DNA of 64,000 nucleotides, from the NCBI GenBank assembly GCA_965215345.1, contig CBDCDL010000001.1, positions 434,001-498,000 on the forward strand, written 5' to 3'. This DNA is from CATQHW01 sp965215345. GTDB lineage: Bacteria; Spirochaetota; Spirochaetia; SZUA-6; Bin103. This document shows, in pieces, positions 37,902-45,035 of this stretch. A model generated the notes under the pieces. It ran no database searches. It was not told where the DNA came from and saw only the letters and a list, made by a program, of their open reading frames with translations. Position numbers and translations under genes: made by a program. The number at the start of each line of letters is the position of its first letter. Position 1 is the first letter of the stretch.

Positions 37902-39323
37902 GTGAGTGACGGAACCAATCTGGAACGGCTCGACGCCGAGCGGCGCCTGTTCGTCGACCTGCTCGACGTCGCCCGCCGCGACAACGTGAGCCGCACCTTC
38001 CACCAGGCGCGCAAGCACGGCCTGCCGGTCATCGCCCAGGAAGAGCCGTGGGAGCGGATGGGCGGCATGACCGCCTCGGTCATCCACGACGACGAGGAGG
38101 GCGTCTTCAAGGCGTGGTACATGGCCGGCATGTATGCCCCCGACAAGGAGCACGTGCAGTGCTTGGCGCTGTCCGACGACGGCATCAACTGGACCAAGCC
38201 CGTGCTGGGCCTGCACGAGGCGCTCGGCAACACGGACAACAACATCGTCGTGCCGGCCGAGTACCACGACGGCAGGGACCACTTCGAGACGATGATGAAG
38301 GATCCCATGGATCCCGACCCGGAGCGCCGCTACAAGGCGATCGGCTGGGCCAGCTACGACTGGGACGGGCCGCTGAGCGGGATCTATACCGGCACGTCGC
38401 CCGACGGCATGCGCTGGACCTTCACCCCGGAGCCGATCATCCGCTACCACCCGCGGCCCGGTACCGCCGACCTGGGGCCGATCGGCGACGCGCAGGCGAT
38501 GATGATCGACACGCGGCGCACGCGCTACGTGGCGATGCTGCGCGGTGCGGGCAATCATCCCGGCTGGCGGGTCATGTCGGTCAGCAAGGACTTCGTCACC
38601 TGGACCAGGCCGGAGCGCTTCCTGTTCCAGCTCAACCACGAGGAGTCGCTGTACAACAACAACGGCTTCGTCTACGGGGCGCAGTACCTGGGCATCCTGA
38701 CCCACTTCGACCGGCGCGCGGAGCACCAGTCGCAGACCCTCCGGCTGCTGACCAGCCGCGACGGCGACGTGTGGATGCGGGCGCCGGCGGCCGAGTCGCT
38801 GGTCGGGCTGGGCGAGGTCGGCGACTGGGACCGCTTCCAGATCATGCTCACCGGCGCGCCGCCGGTTCCGGTCGGCGATCGCCTGCATATCTACTACCGC
38901 GGCACCTCGCGCCGCCACAACAAGGTGGTGGGCGAGTTCGAGCCCCGGATCGACCCGGACCAGGAGCGCGGCGGCATGTCGATCGGGCTGGCCACGCTGC
39001 GGCTGGACGGCTTCGCCTCCATCGACGCCAGCTACGACGGCGGCGCCATCACGACGGTGCCGTTCGACTTGGCCGGAGCCGAGTTGCACGTCAACGCCAA
39101 GTGCGACTTCGGCCGCATCGGGGCGGAGCTGCTCGACGAGGGGTACCGCCCGATCCCGGGCCATGCCGCCGACGACTGCATCGCAGTCAGCGCCGATGCC
39201 ACCGACCAGGTCATCCGCTGGCGCGGAGACGCGGCGGGCCGGCCGCTTTCGGCCATCACCGCGCCGGTGCGGATCCGCTTCCACATGGCCAACTCCCGCC
39301 TCTACAGCTACTGGCTGCAGTGA
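37902..39323 (+). CDS. Glycoside-hydrolase-like propeller protein
   Basis: A 473-aa protein from GTG 37902 (an upstream in-frame GTG at 37863 is less likely). It has the frequent opening RLFVDLLDVARRDN...FHQARKHG...EPWE of GH32/43-like hypothetical proteins, blade motifs ALSDDGINWTKPVLGL and TSPDGMRWTFTPEP, VSKDFVTWTRPE, TSRDGDVWMRAP, and a C-terminal beta-sandwich with HVNAKCDFGRIGAELL. The last strand ends RLYSYWLQ. It precedes another propeller gene by 46 bases on the same strand. Likely role in carbohydrate degradation or recognition; the enzyme activity is not demonstrable from sequence. Confidence 0.75.
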   Translation: MSDGTNLERLDAERRLFVDLLDVARRDNVSRTFHQARKHGLPVIAQEEPWERMGGMTASVIHDDEEGVFKAWYMAGMYAPDKEHVQCLALSDDGINWTKPVLGLHEALGNTDNNIVVPAEYHDGRDHFETMMKDPMDPDPERRYKAIGWASYDWDGPLSGIYTGTSPDGMRWTFTPEPIIRYHPRPGTADLGPIGDAQAMMIDTRRTRYVAMLRGAGNHPGWRVMSVSKDFVTWTRPERFLFQLNHEESLYNNNGFVYGAQYLGILTHFDRRAEHQSQTLRLLTSRDGDVWMRAPAAESLVGLGEVGDWDRFQIMLTGAPPVPVGDRLHIYYRGTSRRHNKVVGEFEPRIDPDQERGGMSIGLATLRLDGFASIDASYDGGAITTVPFDLAGAELHVNAKCDFGRIGAELLDEGYRPIPGHAADDCIAVSADATDQVIRWRGDAAGRPLSAITAPVRIRFHMANSRLYSYWLQ

Positions 39324-39369
39324 CGTCTCGAACCACGGGGCTACCCGGAACCCCACCAAGGAGCACCGC

Positions 39370-40884
39370 ATGATCACCGTCCGGAACAGCGTCCCCAACC
39401 CCGTCGTCGAAGAGGCGGTCCTGTTCCCGTTCGACACCTACAGTTGCCCGTTCTCGGCCGGGCTCCGGCTGCAGCTCATACCGGGCAAGATCCCCGGCCG
39501 CGGCAACCCCATCGTCGTCGCCACCGGCGAGCCGGGGGCGCCCGACGACTTCACCACCCGCTTCTACGGCACGGTCATCCCCATCGACGGCGAGTTGCGC
39601 ATGTGGTACCTGGCCCGGAGCACCCTGGACGCGGACGGCAGCAACGGCGGCCAGCTCCGCTGCTGCTACGCCACCAGCACCGACGGCGTCCACTGGGACA
39701 AGCCCGACCTGGGCCTGATCGAATTCAACGGTAGTAAGCACAACAACATCGTCAACCTGCGTGCCGGCCGCTGCGACTTCGCCGCCCTGCCGGTGATGTA
39801 CGAGCCGGACGACCCGGACCGGGCGCGGCGTTTCAAGTGCGTCTTCGAGAGCGAGGCGTACGGCAACCAGTTCGCCGTCGCCTACAGCGCGGACGGCCTC
39901 AACTGGACCGAGTCGCCTGCCAACCCGGTCGGCCCCGGCCTGGAGCAGACCGGGCTGATCCGCCACAATGGCTGCTACTACGTCAACGGCCAGGGCGGCG
40001 CGCACTACACCACGGGTCGGGCGCTGGCGACCTTCGCCTCCTACGACTTCGAGACCTGGACGCAGGCGTCCTGCCTGGGCTTCCGCCGCGACATGGTGCC
40101 GCCGGAACCGCTGCTCTACGATCCGCTCTCCTCGGCGCCGAAGGCCAGGTGGAACCAGAGCGAGGAGGTGCACCTGGGGGCCGGCCTCTGGGACCGGGGC
40201 AACGTGATCCTGGGCATCTACGACATCTGGCACGGCACGCCCACCAGCGACCGCCAGCTCATCTCCATGGACCTGGGCCTGCTGGTCAGCCACGACGCCC
40301 TGCACTTCTCCGAGCCGATCAAGGACTTCCCGATCCTGCCGGCCTACGAGGAGGCCGGCGCGGTGGTCGGCAAGCCGCCCACGGTCAGCCACGGCCAGGG
40401 CATGATCAACTGGGGCGACAAGACCATGCTGTGGTACGAGGCGTGGGGCAACCTGCCGGTGGAGGTGCGCCTTGCCACCTGGGAGCGCGACCGGATCGGC
40501 TACTTCGAGGCGATGCGCGGCGAAGGCGGCCACCTGGTGACGTGTCCGCTGGCCGGCGCCACCGAGTTCAGCGCCAACGTCGGCGGCCTTGGCCCGTACA
40601 CGGAGCTGCGTTTCGAGCTGCTGGACGAGGGCTTCCATCCGCTGCCCGGCTTCAGCGGCGCCGACGCCGCGGTGCTCACCGGGCTGGAAGGAGCGGGAGA
40701 AGGCCAGGAGGACCTGGTCCCGGGTCAGCAGAGCCAGCGGGAGGCCGCGCCGGCCGCCGGACTGCGCGAGCCGATCCGCTGGCAGCGCCCCCTCCCGGCC
40801 GACGCCGGCGCGCTGCGGCTGCAGGTCACCTTCGCCGGCATCCGCCCCGAGGACGGCCAGCTCTACGCGATCTACGCCCGCTGA
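39370..40884 (+). CDS. Glycoside-hydrolase-like propeller protein with beta-sandwich tail
   Basis: A 504-aa protein from ATG 39370, following a GGAGCACC leader. Motifs resemble those of its upstream neighbour: CYATSTDGVHWDKPDLGLIE, AVAYSADGLNWTESPANP, FASYDFETWTQAS, LVSHDALHFSEPIKDF, and a terminal sandwich with LRFELLDEGFHPLPGF, ending GQLYAIYAR. The HNNIVNLRAGRCDF segment matches a common motif, NNIV, in these proteins. The pair forms a two-gene operon. A low-complexity insertion (LEGAGEGQEDLVPGQQSQREAAPAAG) near residue 440 separates the strands of the sandwich. Confidence 0.75.
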   Translation: MITVRNSVPNPVVEEAVLFPFDTYSCPFSAGLRLQLIPGKIPGRGNPIVVATGEPGAPDDFTTRFYGTVIPIDGELRMWYLARSTLDADGSNGGQLRCCYATSTDGVHWDKPDLGLIEFNGSKHNNIVNLRAGRCDFAALPVMYEPDDPDRARRFKCVFESEAYGNQFAVAYSADGLNWTESPANPVGPGLEQTGLIRHNGCYYVNGQGGAHYTTGRALATFASYDFETWTQASCLGFRRDMVPPEPLLYDPLSSAPKARWNQSEEVHLGAGLWDRGNVILGIYDIWHGTPTSDRQLISMDLGLLVSHDALHFSEPIKDFPILPAYEEAGAVVGKPPTVSHGQGMINWGDKTMLWYEAWGNLPVEVRLATWERDRIGYFEAMRGEGGHLVTCPLAGATEFSANVGGLGPYTELRFELLDEGFHPLPGFSGADAAVLTGLEGAGEGQEDLVPGQQSQREAAPAAGLREPIRWQRPLPADAGALRLQVTFAGIRPEDGQLYAIYAR

Positions 40885-40982
40885 CCGCAGGTCTGCGGTG
40901 CTTCGCTCCTTGTAGGTGCGAGGTGTAACATGTGCGTCGGCCAGTCTCTGGCACCAAAGTTCGGCGATTCACGCAACGGATC

Positions 40983-41012
40983 TTGACGATCCCGGCGCCT
41001 GCGCAGTATAGT
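40983..41012 (+). promoter_or_regulatory. Putative sigma-70 promoter
   Basis: TTGACG (40983-40988) and TATAGT (41007-41012) with 18-bp spacing, facing right. No long gene begins nearby; transcripts from here would cross the AT-rich region toward the NYN gene. Confidence 0.5.
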
Positions 41013-41200
41013 GTCAAGCGTATTTGTGACGAAGACGACAAGGTCGTTCATGGGTCGGGTGGTGTCTGATTCCACTATATTGCACCGACAGACGATCTTA
41101 TTCCGAGTCACATATCCCTGCAAGCGAAGGAGGCTGGAAGCCCATGTAGATTCAACAAGTGCGTTTGCAAGTACGATATTGGATCACATACAGCTAGGAG

Positions 41201-41209
41201 TGGTATAAT
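41201..41209 (+). promoter_or_regulatory. Extended -10 promoter-like sequence
   Basis: TGGTATAAT is an extended -10 (TGnTATAAT) at 41201-41209. A weak TTGGAT lies 19 bases upstream at 41179. It could drive the transcript that ends in the NYN gene at 41687. Confidence 0.4.
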
Positions 41210-41378
41210 GACCTTCAAGGTGTTTCCAATAGACAACAACAGAAGGAGGGTCCTTGAAAAGCAAGGGATCGAAAAACAGGAAATTTCGTTTATACACATT
41301 ATGCATGAATCTGAACATGGGTTGCATGTCAGGCAGGAAAAAAACGCAAGAAATGTCGCTGTTCAAGGAATGCGCTGA
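41208..41378 (+). CDS. Short ORF in AT-rich region (doubtful)
   Basis: ATG 41208 opens a 56-codon frame (MTFKVFPIDNNRRRVLEKQG...) ending at TGA 41378. An AGGAG sits about nine bases upstream (41196-41200), a fair ribosome-binding site. The peptide is polar with histidines and no recognised domain. It overlaps another short frame with an even better ribosome-binding site, so at most one is likely real. Confidence 0.25.
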   Translation: MTFKVFPIDNNRRRVLEKQGIEKQEISFIHIMHESEHGLHVRQEKNARNVAVQGMR

Positions 41379-41454
41379 GAATTACGAAGATGATCGTTTT
41401 CATGATTTACATACTCAACGGTTTTCCCAGGATATAAGAGCGGATGTAATCTGA
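41254..41454 (+). CDS. Short basic ORF in AT-rich region (doubtful)
   Basis: TTG 41254 follows a strong AGAAGGAGGG five bases away and opens a 66-codon frame. The first half is lysine- and arginine-rich (KSKGSKNRKFRLYTL) and has two methionine/cysteine clusters; the second half is acidic. No family recognised. It overlaps the ORF at 41208 in another phase. Confidence 0.25.
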   Translation: MKSKGSKNRKFRLYTLCMNLNMGCMSGRKKTQEMSLFKECAENYEDDRFHDLHTQRFSQDIRADVI

Positions 41455-41686
41455 CGCACCGTGAGTGACCTTGCCAGCGAGACTCTGGCCTGCGTAAGCA
41501 GAGCTATGAGGGGAGCTGGTACGGTCACTTGCTTGGTCCAGCACCGCAACTGTATTATTGTGACAAGTGCTGGTTCTGGTAAGACGCATGCTATGGAGTC
41601 TCTAAGCGGTGATTTGTTTCGTTCGGCTTGTGGGATCCCGTTAGGGACTGTTACACGAGGTCGATCTCAAGGAGAGAATCAAGAAC

Positions 41687-42604
41687 ATGCAACAGATGAA
41701 GGATTCGAAATTGACGCGAATCGGAGTGTTCTATGACGGAAGTTACTTCTCACATGTGAGCAACTATTACTGCTACGACCACCAGCGGAAGGCGCGCATC
41801 AGCATTTCCGGCCTGCACGATTTCATACGGGAGGAAGTCGCGAAGAACGAGCAGGCAGACGCTCGCTATTGCCAGATCGTGGATGCGCATTACTTTCGGG
41901 CGCGGATGTCCGCCGCTGACGCCCAGGAACGGGACGCCCTGTATGGTGAACGGGTCTTTGAGGACGTTCTCATCAACGCCGGGGTTACGACCCACTTCCT
42001 GCCAACCACGTCGCGCGGGGAAAAGGGCGTCGACGTCTGGCTGGCCCTCGAAGCGTTCGACCTCGCCATCCACAAGCAGTTCAATGTCGTCGTTCTGGTT
42101 GCCGGAGACGGTGACTACGTGCCGCTGGTTCGTAAGCTCAATACGCTTGGGGCGAGAACGATGGTCACCGCATGGGACTTCAAGTTCAGCGATGGCAGCG
42201 GCCAGGAGCGGGAGACCAGAACGTCCCAGTTCTTGATCAACGAGGTCACCTACGCGATCATGATGGACCGCATCATCGATGACCGGTCGCGCAGCCAGGA
42301 CCGTATAGTCAACAACCTGTTCTTGGCCGCGGCCCAACCGCCTGCTCCGCGCCGTGTGCAGCCCGCGGCGGCCATCTCGGATGAGCTGCAAGCGGGTGTC
42401 ATACAGAACATCAAGGATGGCTACGGATTCATAGCTCCCGATTCCGGCGGCGAGAACCTGTTTTTCCACTGGACGGGAGTGAGAAACGAAGACTTCGAGG
42501 AGCTGCGGATCGGCGAACTGGTCCATTTCATCGTCGGCAGCAATGACCGTGGCCCGTGCGCGGTCGACGTGAGGCGAGTGGAGAACACGAATGCGGGAAG
42601 GTAG
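41687..42604 (+). CDS. NYN-domain protein fused to a cold-shock domain
   Basis: A 305-aa protein from ATG 41687, after a GGAGAGAATCAAGAAC leader. The N-terminal 190 residues form a LabA-like NYN domain: IGVFYDGSYFSHV gives the first aspartate, GEKGVDVWLALEAFDLA and VVVLVAGDGDYVPLVRKL the others. A linker rich in alanine and proline (AAAQPPAPRRVQ) leads to a C-terminal cold-shock fold at about 237-300: GVIQNIKDGYGFIAPDSGG and ENLFFHWTGV, matching the RNP motifs. The combination suggests an RNA-directed nuclease. GC content is lower than in neighbouring metabolic genes, and the AT-rich gap upstream suggests acquisition. Confidence 0.88.
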   Translation: MQQMKDSKLTRIGVFYDGSYFSHVSNYYCYDHQRKARISISGLHDFIREEVAKNEQADARYCQIVDAHYFRARMSAADAQERDALYGERVFEDVLINAGVTTHFLPTTSRGEKGVDVWLALEAFDLAIHKQFNVVVLVAGDGDYVPLVRKLNTLGARTMVTAWDFKFSDGSGQERETRTSQFLINEVTYAIMMDRIIDDRSRSQDRIVNNLFLAAAQPPAPRRVQPAAAISDELQAGVIQNIKDGYGFIAPDSGGENLFFHWTGVRNEDFEELRIGELVHFIVGSNDRGPCAVDVRRVENTNAGR

Positions 42605-42998
42605 GCGAAGGGGACTGCGCGTGACCTACTCAGTCATCTCCGCGACCGCTCGCAGTAACGGGACTCCGGCGCATGTCGGTGGTGCAAATGGTGTCGCCGA
42701 GCGCCTCGCGGTGCAGGTCGTCGGTCGCTCGTGCAGGAGGTGTGGATGCGAGCGTCGGCTTTGACGTGACGTTGGTCTGCGGGGCCGTGGAACTGTTCGG
42801 TTTCCTCGGTCAGGCTGAGCGCCCAGCACGACGTCGGACGGGATCGTCACCGCCGTCGTGGACAAAGGTGACCAACCATGCTGCTTTCTCATCGACGGAC
42901 CACTACCGCGGCACTCCCAATAGCCTGGATGGGTGCGCCGCGCATGCCAGGTGAGTTGAGAGCCCGATTGCCGGGATGTGGGCCCCGGTGCGTGTCGC
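42605..42998. other. Intergenic stretch without a recognisable gene
   Basis: About 390 bases between the NYN-CSD gene and the convergent HEPN-like gene. Frames on both strands are short and rich in arginine, threonine and proline with no motif. Nothing supported. Confidence 0.5.
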
Positions 42999-43463
42999 TT
43001 ACTCGATCAGCTCCACGATGGCGCCCAGCTCGGCGACGAATCGCTCGTGCGCCGAGCGGAACGCCGCCAGGGTGGTAGGAATTCGATTCTGCACAATCTG
43101 AATGCGGTCCGGGTTGAGCCGCGTGCCGTATAGGTTGCGGAACATGTGGCGAAACGCGCGCAGCTCATGGATGTCCTGTGCGAGCGATCGATCCAGGAGG
43201 CGGGGCCGCAGGTCCTCGATCTCGATCGTCATGCGTTCCACGAGCTCGCGGTGCCATACCGACGGCGGCAAGTCATTCTCGAAGAACCGGGAGACCCGGA
43301 GGAAGTAGGACTCCAGCGCGTTGTAGATGTTGTGAATGGTGTAGGCCAGCGCCGCCCAGTCCAACTCATCGGTCGCTCCGTGCCGGATGCGGCCGTCGGC
43401 TTTCAGGTTGGTCTCGGCAAGGTCGCCGAGAACCTCGGTATCACCGTGCAACTCAGCGATCAA
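42999..43463 (-). CDS. HepT-like HEPN protein (ribonuclease toxin-like)
   Basis: A 154-aa helical protein starting at TTG 43463. Features of the HepT-like family: YTIHNIYNALESYFLRVSRFFEND near residue 40-63, WHRELVERM, and HELRAFRHMFRNLYG with a basic/His motif followed by LNPDRI. The active Rx4-6H of canonical HEPN toxins is replaced by an RAFRH arrangement typical of this subgroup. An MNT nucleotidyltransferase gene lies 24 bases upstream on the same strand, forming the expected pair. Confidence 0.75.
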   Translation of the reverse strand: MIAELHGDTEVLGDLAETNLKADGRIRHGATDELDWAALAYTIHNIYNALESYFLRVSRFFENDLPPSVWHRELVERMTIEIEDLRPRLLDRSLAQDIHELRAFRHMFRNLYGTRLNPDRIQIVQNRIPTTLAAFRSAHERFVAELGAIVELIE

Positions 43464-43487
43464 TATTGCGACGCGCGCTGCTCTCGT

Positions 43488-43850
43488 TCATACATGAGCC
43501 TGCCGTCGATGTTCGACAGCCCGGCTGATCACCGGACTGGCGTTCGGTAGATCGACGACGTCGACCTTGAACGGGCTGTCGAGCGCTATCGAGACCAGAC
43601 GGAGATACTGTGGTGAGTCAACGGCCAGATCCACGTCCGGCTCCCGGTTGCCCAGGTCGCCGGTAGCCAGCGAACCGAAGAGCACGACCGTGCGGAGGTC
43701 GGGGTCCGCCTCAAGGAAGCACTTCGTGAGCCGCTCGGCTTCCGCGAGGCCGGCCGCTCGCCATTCTCGGCGCATGTGTTCGAGATGAGCCGATCTCTTC
43801 GGCGCTCTCGCTGCTTTGAGCCCTTCGGCTACACCACGAAGGAATCGCAT
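43488..43850 (-). CDS. MNT-type nucleotidyltransferase (antitoxin-like)
   Basis: A 120-aa protein from ATG 43850. The catalytic stretch VVLFGSLATGDLGNREPDVDLAV is a GS...DxD motif with 11 residues between GS and DVD, one more than usual. SPFKVDVVDLPNAS supplies the third acidic strand. It precedes the HepT-like gene by 24 bases. The frame stays open upstream to 43988, where it reads into a remnant of the fucosidase gene in the fucosidase's own phase (TGTVMVIRLDFG), so a longer product is theoretically possible but not expected. Confidence 0.8.
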   Translation of the reverse strand: MRFLRGVAEGLKAARAPKRSAHLEHMRREWRAAGLAEAERLTKCFLEADPDLRTVVLFGSLATGDLGNREPDVDLAVDSPQYLRLVSIALDSPFKVDVVDLPNASPVISRAVEHRRQAHV

Positions 43851-43945
43851 TCCGTTCCTCGTCCACAGCCGGGAGAACGTAGTCGGCTGAGACACCGCGT
43901 GTCGAGAGTGTCCGCCTTCGATCGAACGCGCTACGCGACGACATT

Positions 43946-44083
43946 CGTCGCCGAAGTCCAGGCGGATCACCATCACGGTGCCGGTCATTCGGTTGACCGC
44001 TCGCTTCCGTCGTGTAGCAGCGTCGCGCGCTCAGGAGCGACCCGCAGCGGATTGAGAGTCAGGCCGGTGCTCTGCGGGGCCGT
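43946..44083 (-). pseudogene. Remnant of alpha-L-fucosidase 3' end
   Basis: The DNA matches the 3' end of the fucosidase gene in two blocks: 43946-43999 with about 45050-45101, and 44000-44083 with 45174-45257, with about 72 bases of the parent sequence missing between them. The encoded TVMVIRLDFG matches TVMVIRLEFG at the intact gene's end. The stop codon is lost. The second block is read in another phase as the C-terminus of the HTH gene at 44031. The remnant and the intact gene flank the DUF4160/HTH pair as imperfect direct repeats. Confidence 0.85.
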
Positions 44084-44594
44084 CGAGCATCTGCCGCACC
44101 AATGATTCCGGCTCAACAAGCACGTCCGAGACACGCTTCCCTAAAGTTTCAGCGATTGCGGCTAATGTCTTGACCCTGGGCGTCTGTTCGCCGTTCTCGA
44201 TCCGTACCAGCGTAACGCGTCCAATGTTAGCCGCTCGTGCTAGCTGCTCTTGAGTCAATCCCGCCGAGTCTCGCAACGTCCTGAGCCGCTCGCCGAGGGT
44301 CCGCCTGCCGTGCATGGCTATCGCCTCAACGGTGGACCGGTAGGATTCGTCACAGTAGTGGCGTGCGAAATCCCAGGGAATCTCAATGTGTTCACCGTTG
44401 ACCGTGTTGAGAATCATCTGGTATGGGTTCGGCAATTCAAGACTGGACAGGTCCGTAGCATCACTGATCTCGTCGATATCGCTGTAGGGTATCATGCCTT
44501 TGCACCCATCGGCGAAGCTCAACTGGACTCCATTGGCCACTATGTTGGCGACCATCATCATCCGATCGGCGTTCTTTACCAAAACCGCATCCAT
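44031..44594 (-). CDS. DUF2442-like plus Xre-type HTH protein
   Basis: A 187-aa protein from ATG 44594. The first 85 residues resemble DUF2442 (VQLSFADGCKGMIPYSDID, LPNPYQMILNTVNGEHIEIPWDFA). Residues about 97-160 are an Xre-type helix-turn-helix: LGERLRTLRDSAGLTQEQLA, RVTLVRIENGEQTPRVKTL. The final fifteen or so residues (AEHRPDSQSAAGRS) come from the fucosidase remnant. It follows a DUF4160 gene by three bases; DUF4160 and DUF2442 genes commonly form toxin-antitoxin-like pairs. It probably represses its own operon through the palindrome at 44887-44907. Confidence 0.8.
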   Translation of the reverse strand: MDAVLVKNADRMMMVANIVANGVQLSFADGCKGMIPYSDIDEISDATDLSSLELPNPYQMILNTVNGEHIEIPWDFARHYCDESYRSTVEAIAMHGRRTLGERLRTLRDSAGLTQEQLARAANIGRVTLVRIENGEQTPRVKTLAAIAETLGKRVSDVLVEPESLVRQMLDGPAEHRPDSQSAAGRS

Positions 44595-44597
44595 CGC

Positions 44598-44834
44598 CTA
44601 TCCTCCATGAATGGCTTCCCACGTGTTCCTGATGTCTTCGACGTGTGTCGCATATACCTTCAAGATGTCCCTGAAGTTTCCGGGTGGCAGATCGTCCATA
44701 TAGGTTCCGCCGTTCAGTTCAATGCGGCACACATCTTCGTTGCCAACCCAAACGTGTACGTGTGGCGGCTCAAAGCTGTTCTCCCGCGTGTTGATAACGA
44801 ACCGAAACTGTCCTTCCATGACGACGGTCGGCAC
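44598..44834 (-). CDS. DUF4160 protein
   Basis: A 78-aa protein from ATG 44834 with the family features FRFVINTRENSFEPPHVHVWVG, ELNGGTYMDD and a helical end ILKVYATHVEDIRNTWEAIHGG. The PPHVHV motif is diagnostic. DUF4160 proteins lie next to DUF2442 proteins in toxin-antitoxin-like operons, as here; biochemical activity is unknown. The stop is three bases before the DUF2442-HTH start. A promoter with an overlapping perfect inverted repeat lies 53-81 bases upstream. Confidence 0.88.
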   Translation of the reverse strand: MPTVVMEGQFRFVINTRENSFEPPHVHVWVGNEDVCRIELNGGTYMDDLPPGNFRDILKVYATHVEDIRNTWEAIHGG

Positions 44835-44886
44835 TCGGAGTCCTCGGACAGCGTAGCCACGTTTCCCCCGCGCATCGCGATCCTTG

Positions 44887-44915
44887 ATGTATCATAGAGC
44901 GATACATGCAGTCAA
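44887..44915 (-). promoter_or_regulatory. Promoter with overlapping operator palindrome for DUF4160/HTH operon
   Basis: On the minus strand TTGACT (44915-44910) is followed after 17 bp by ATACAT (44892-44887). A perfect inverted repeat ATGTATC/GATACAT (44887-44893 and 44901-44907, 7-bp spacer) covers the -10 and spacer, as expected for an operator bound by the operon's own HTH protein. Confidence 0.65.
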
Positions 44916-45035
44916 GCGTCGCTCTGGCAACAGGATGCAGCCTCGGCCGCGTCCTGGACGCGCGCGCGTGAGGCCGAAGACGGATCGACAACGAAGGCAG
45001 TCCCGCGGGCAGCACTGCCGAGCCTCGTGGTGGTA

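Larger units (their letters stand above)
40885..41686. other. AT-rich gene-poor stretch with promoter-like signals and short ORFs
   Basis: About 800 bases, visibly AT-richer than either flank, between a propeller gene and an NYN-CSD gene. Two promoter-like sequences and two overlapping short ORFs occur. No transposase or tRNA is present. It may hold an untranslated leader or a small RNA, or be part of an acquired element that includes the NYN gene. Confidence 0.5.

Noticed and set aside
41461..41736. 91-codon frame containing an SAGSGKT Walker-A-like sequence
   Set aside because: Only the loop resembles a P-loop; there is no Walker B or fold around it, and it runs into the start of the NYN gene in another phase. 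Probably chance in the leader.
42626..42892. 88-codon minus-strand ORF next to the HEPN-like gene
   Set aside because: Low-complexity arginine/proline/threonine product with no motif and no plausible start site.
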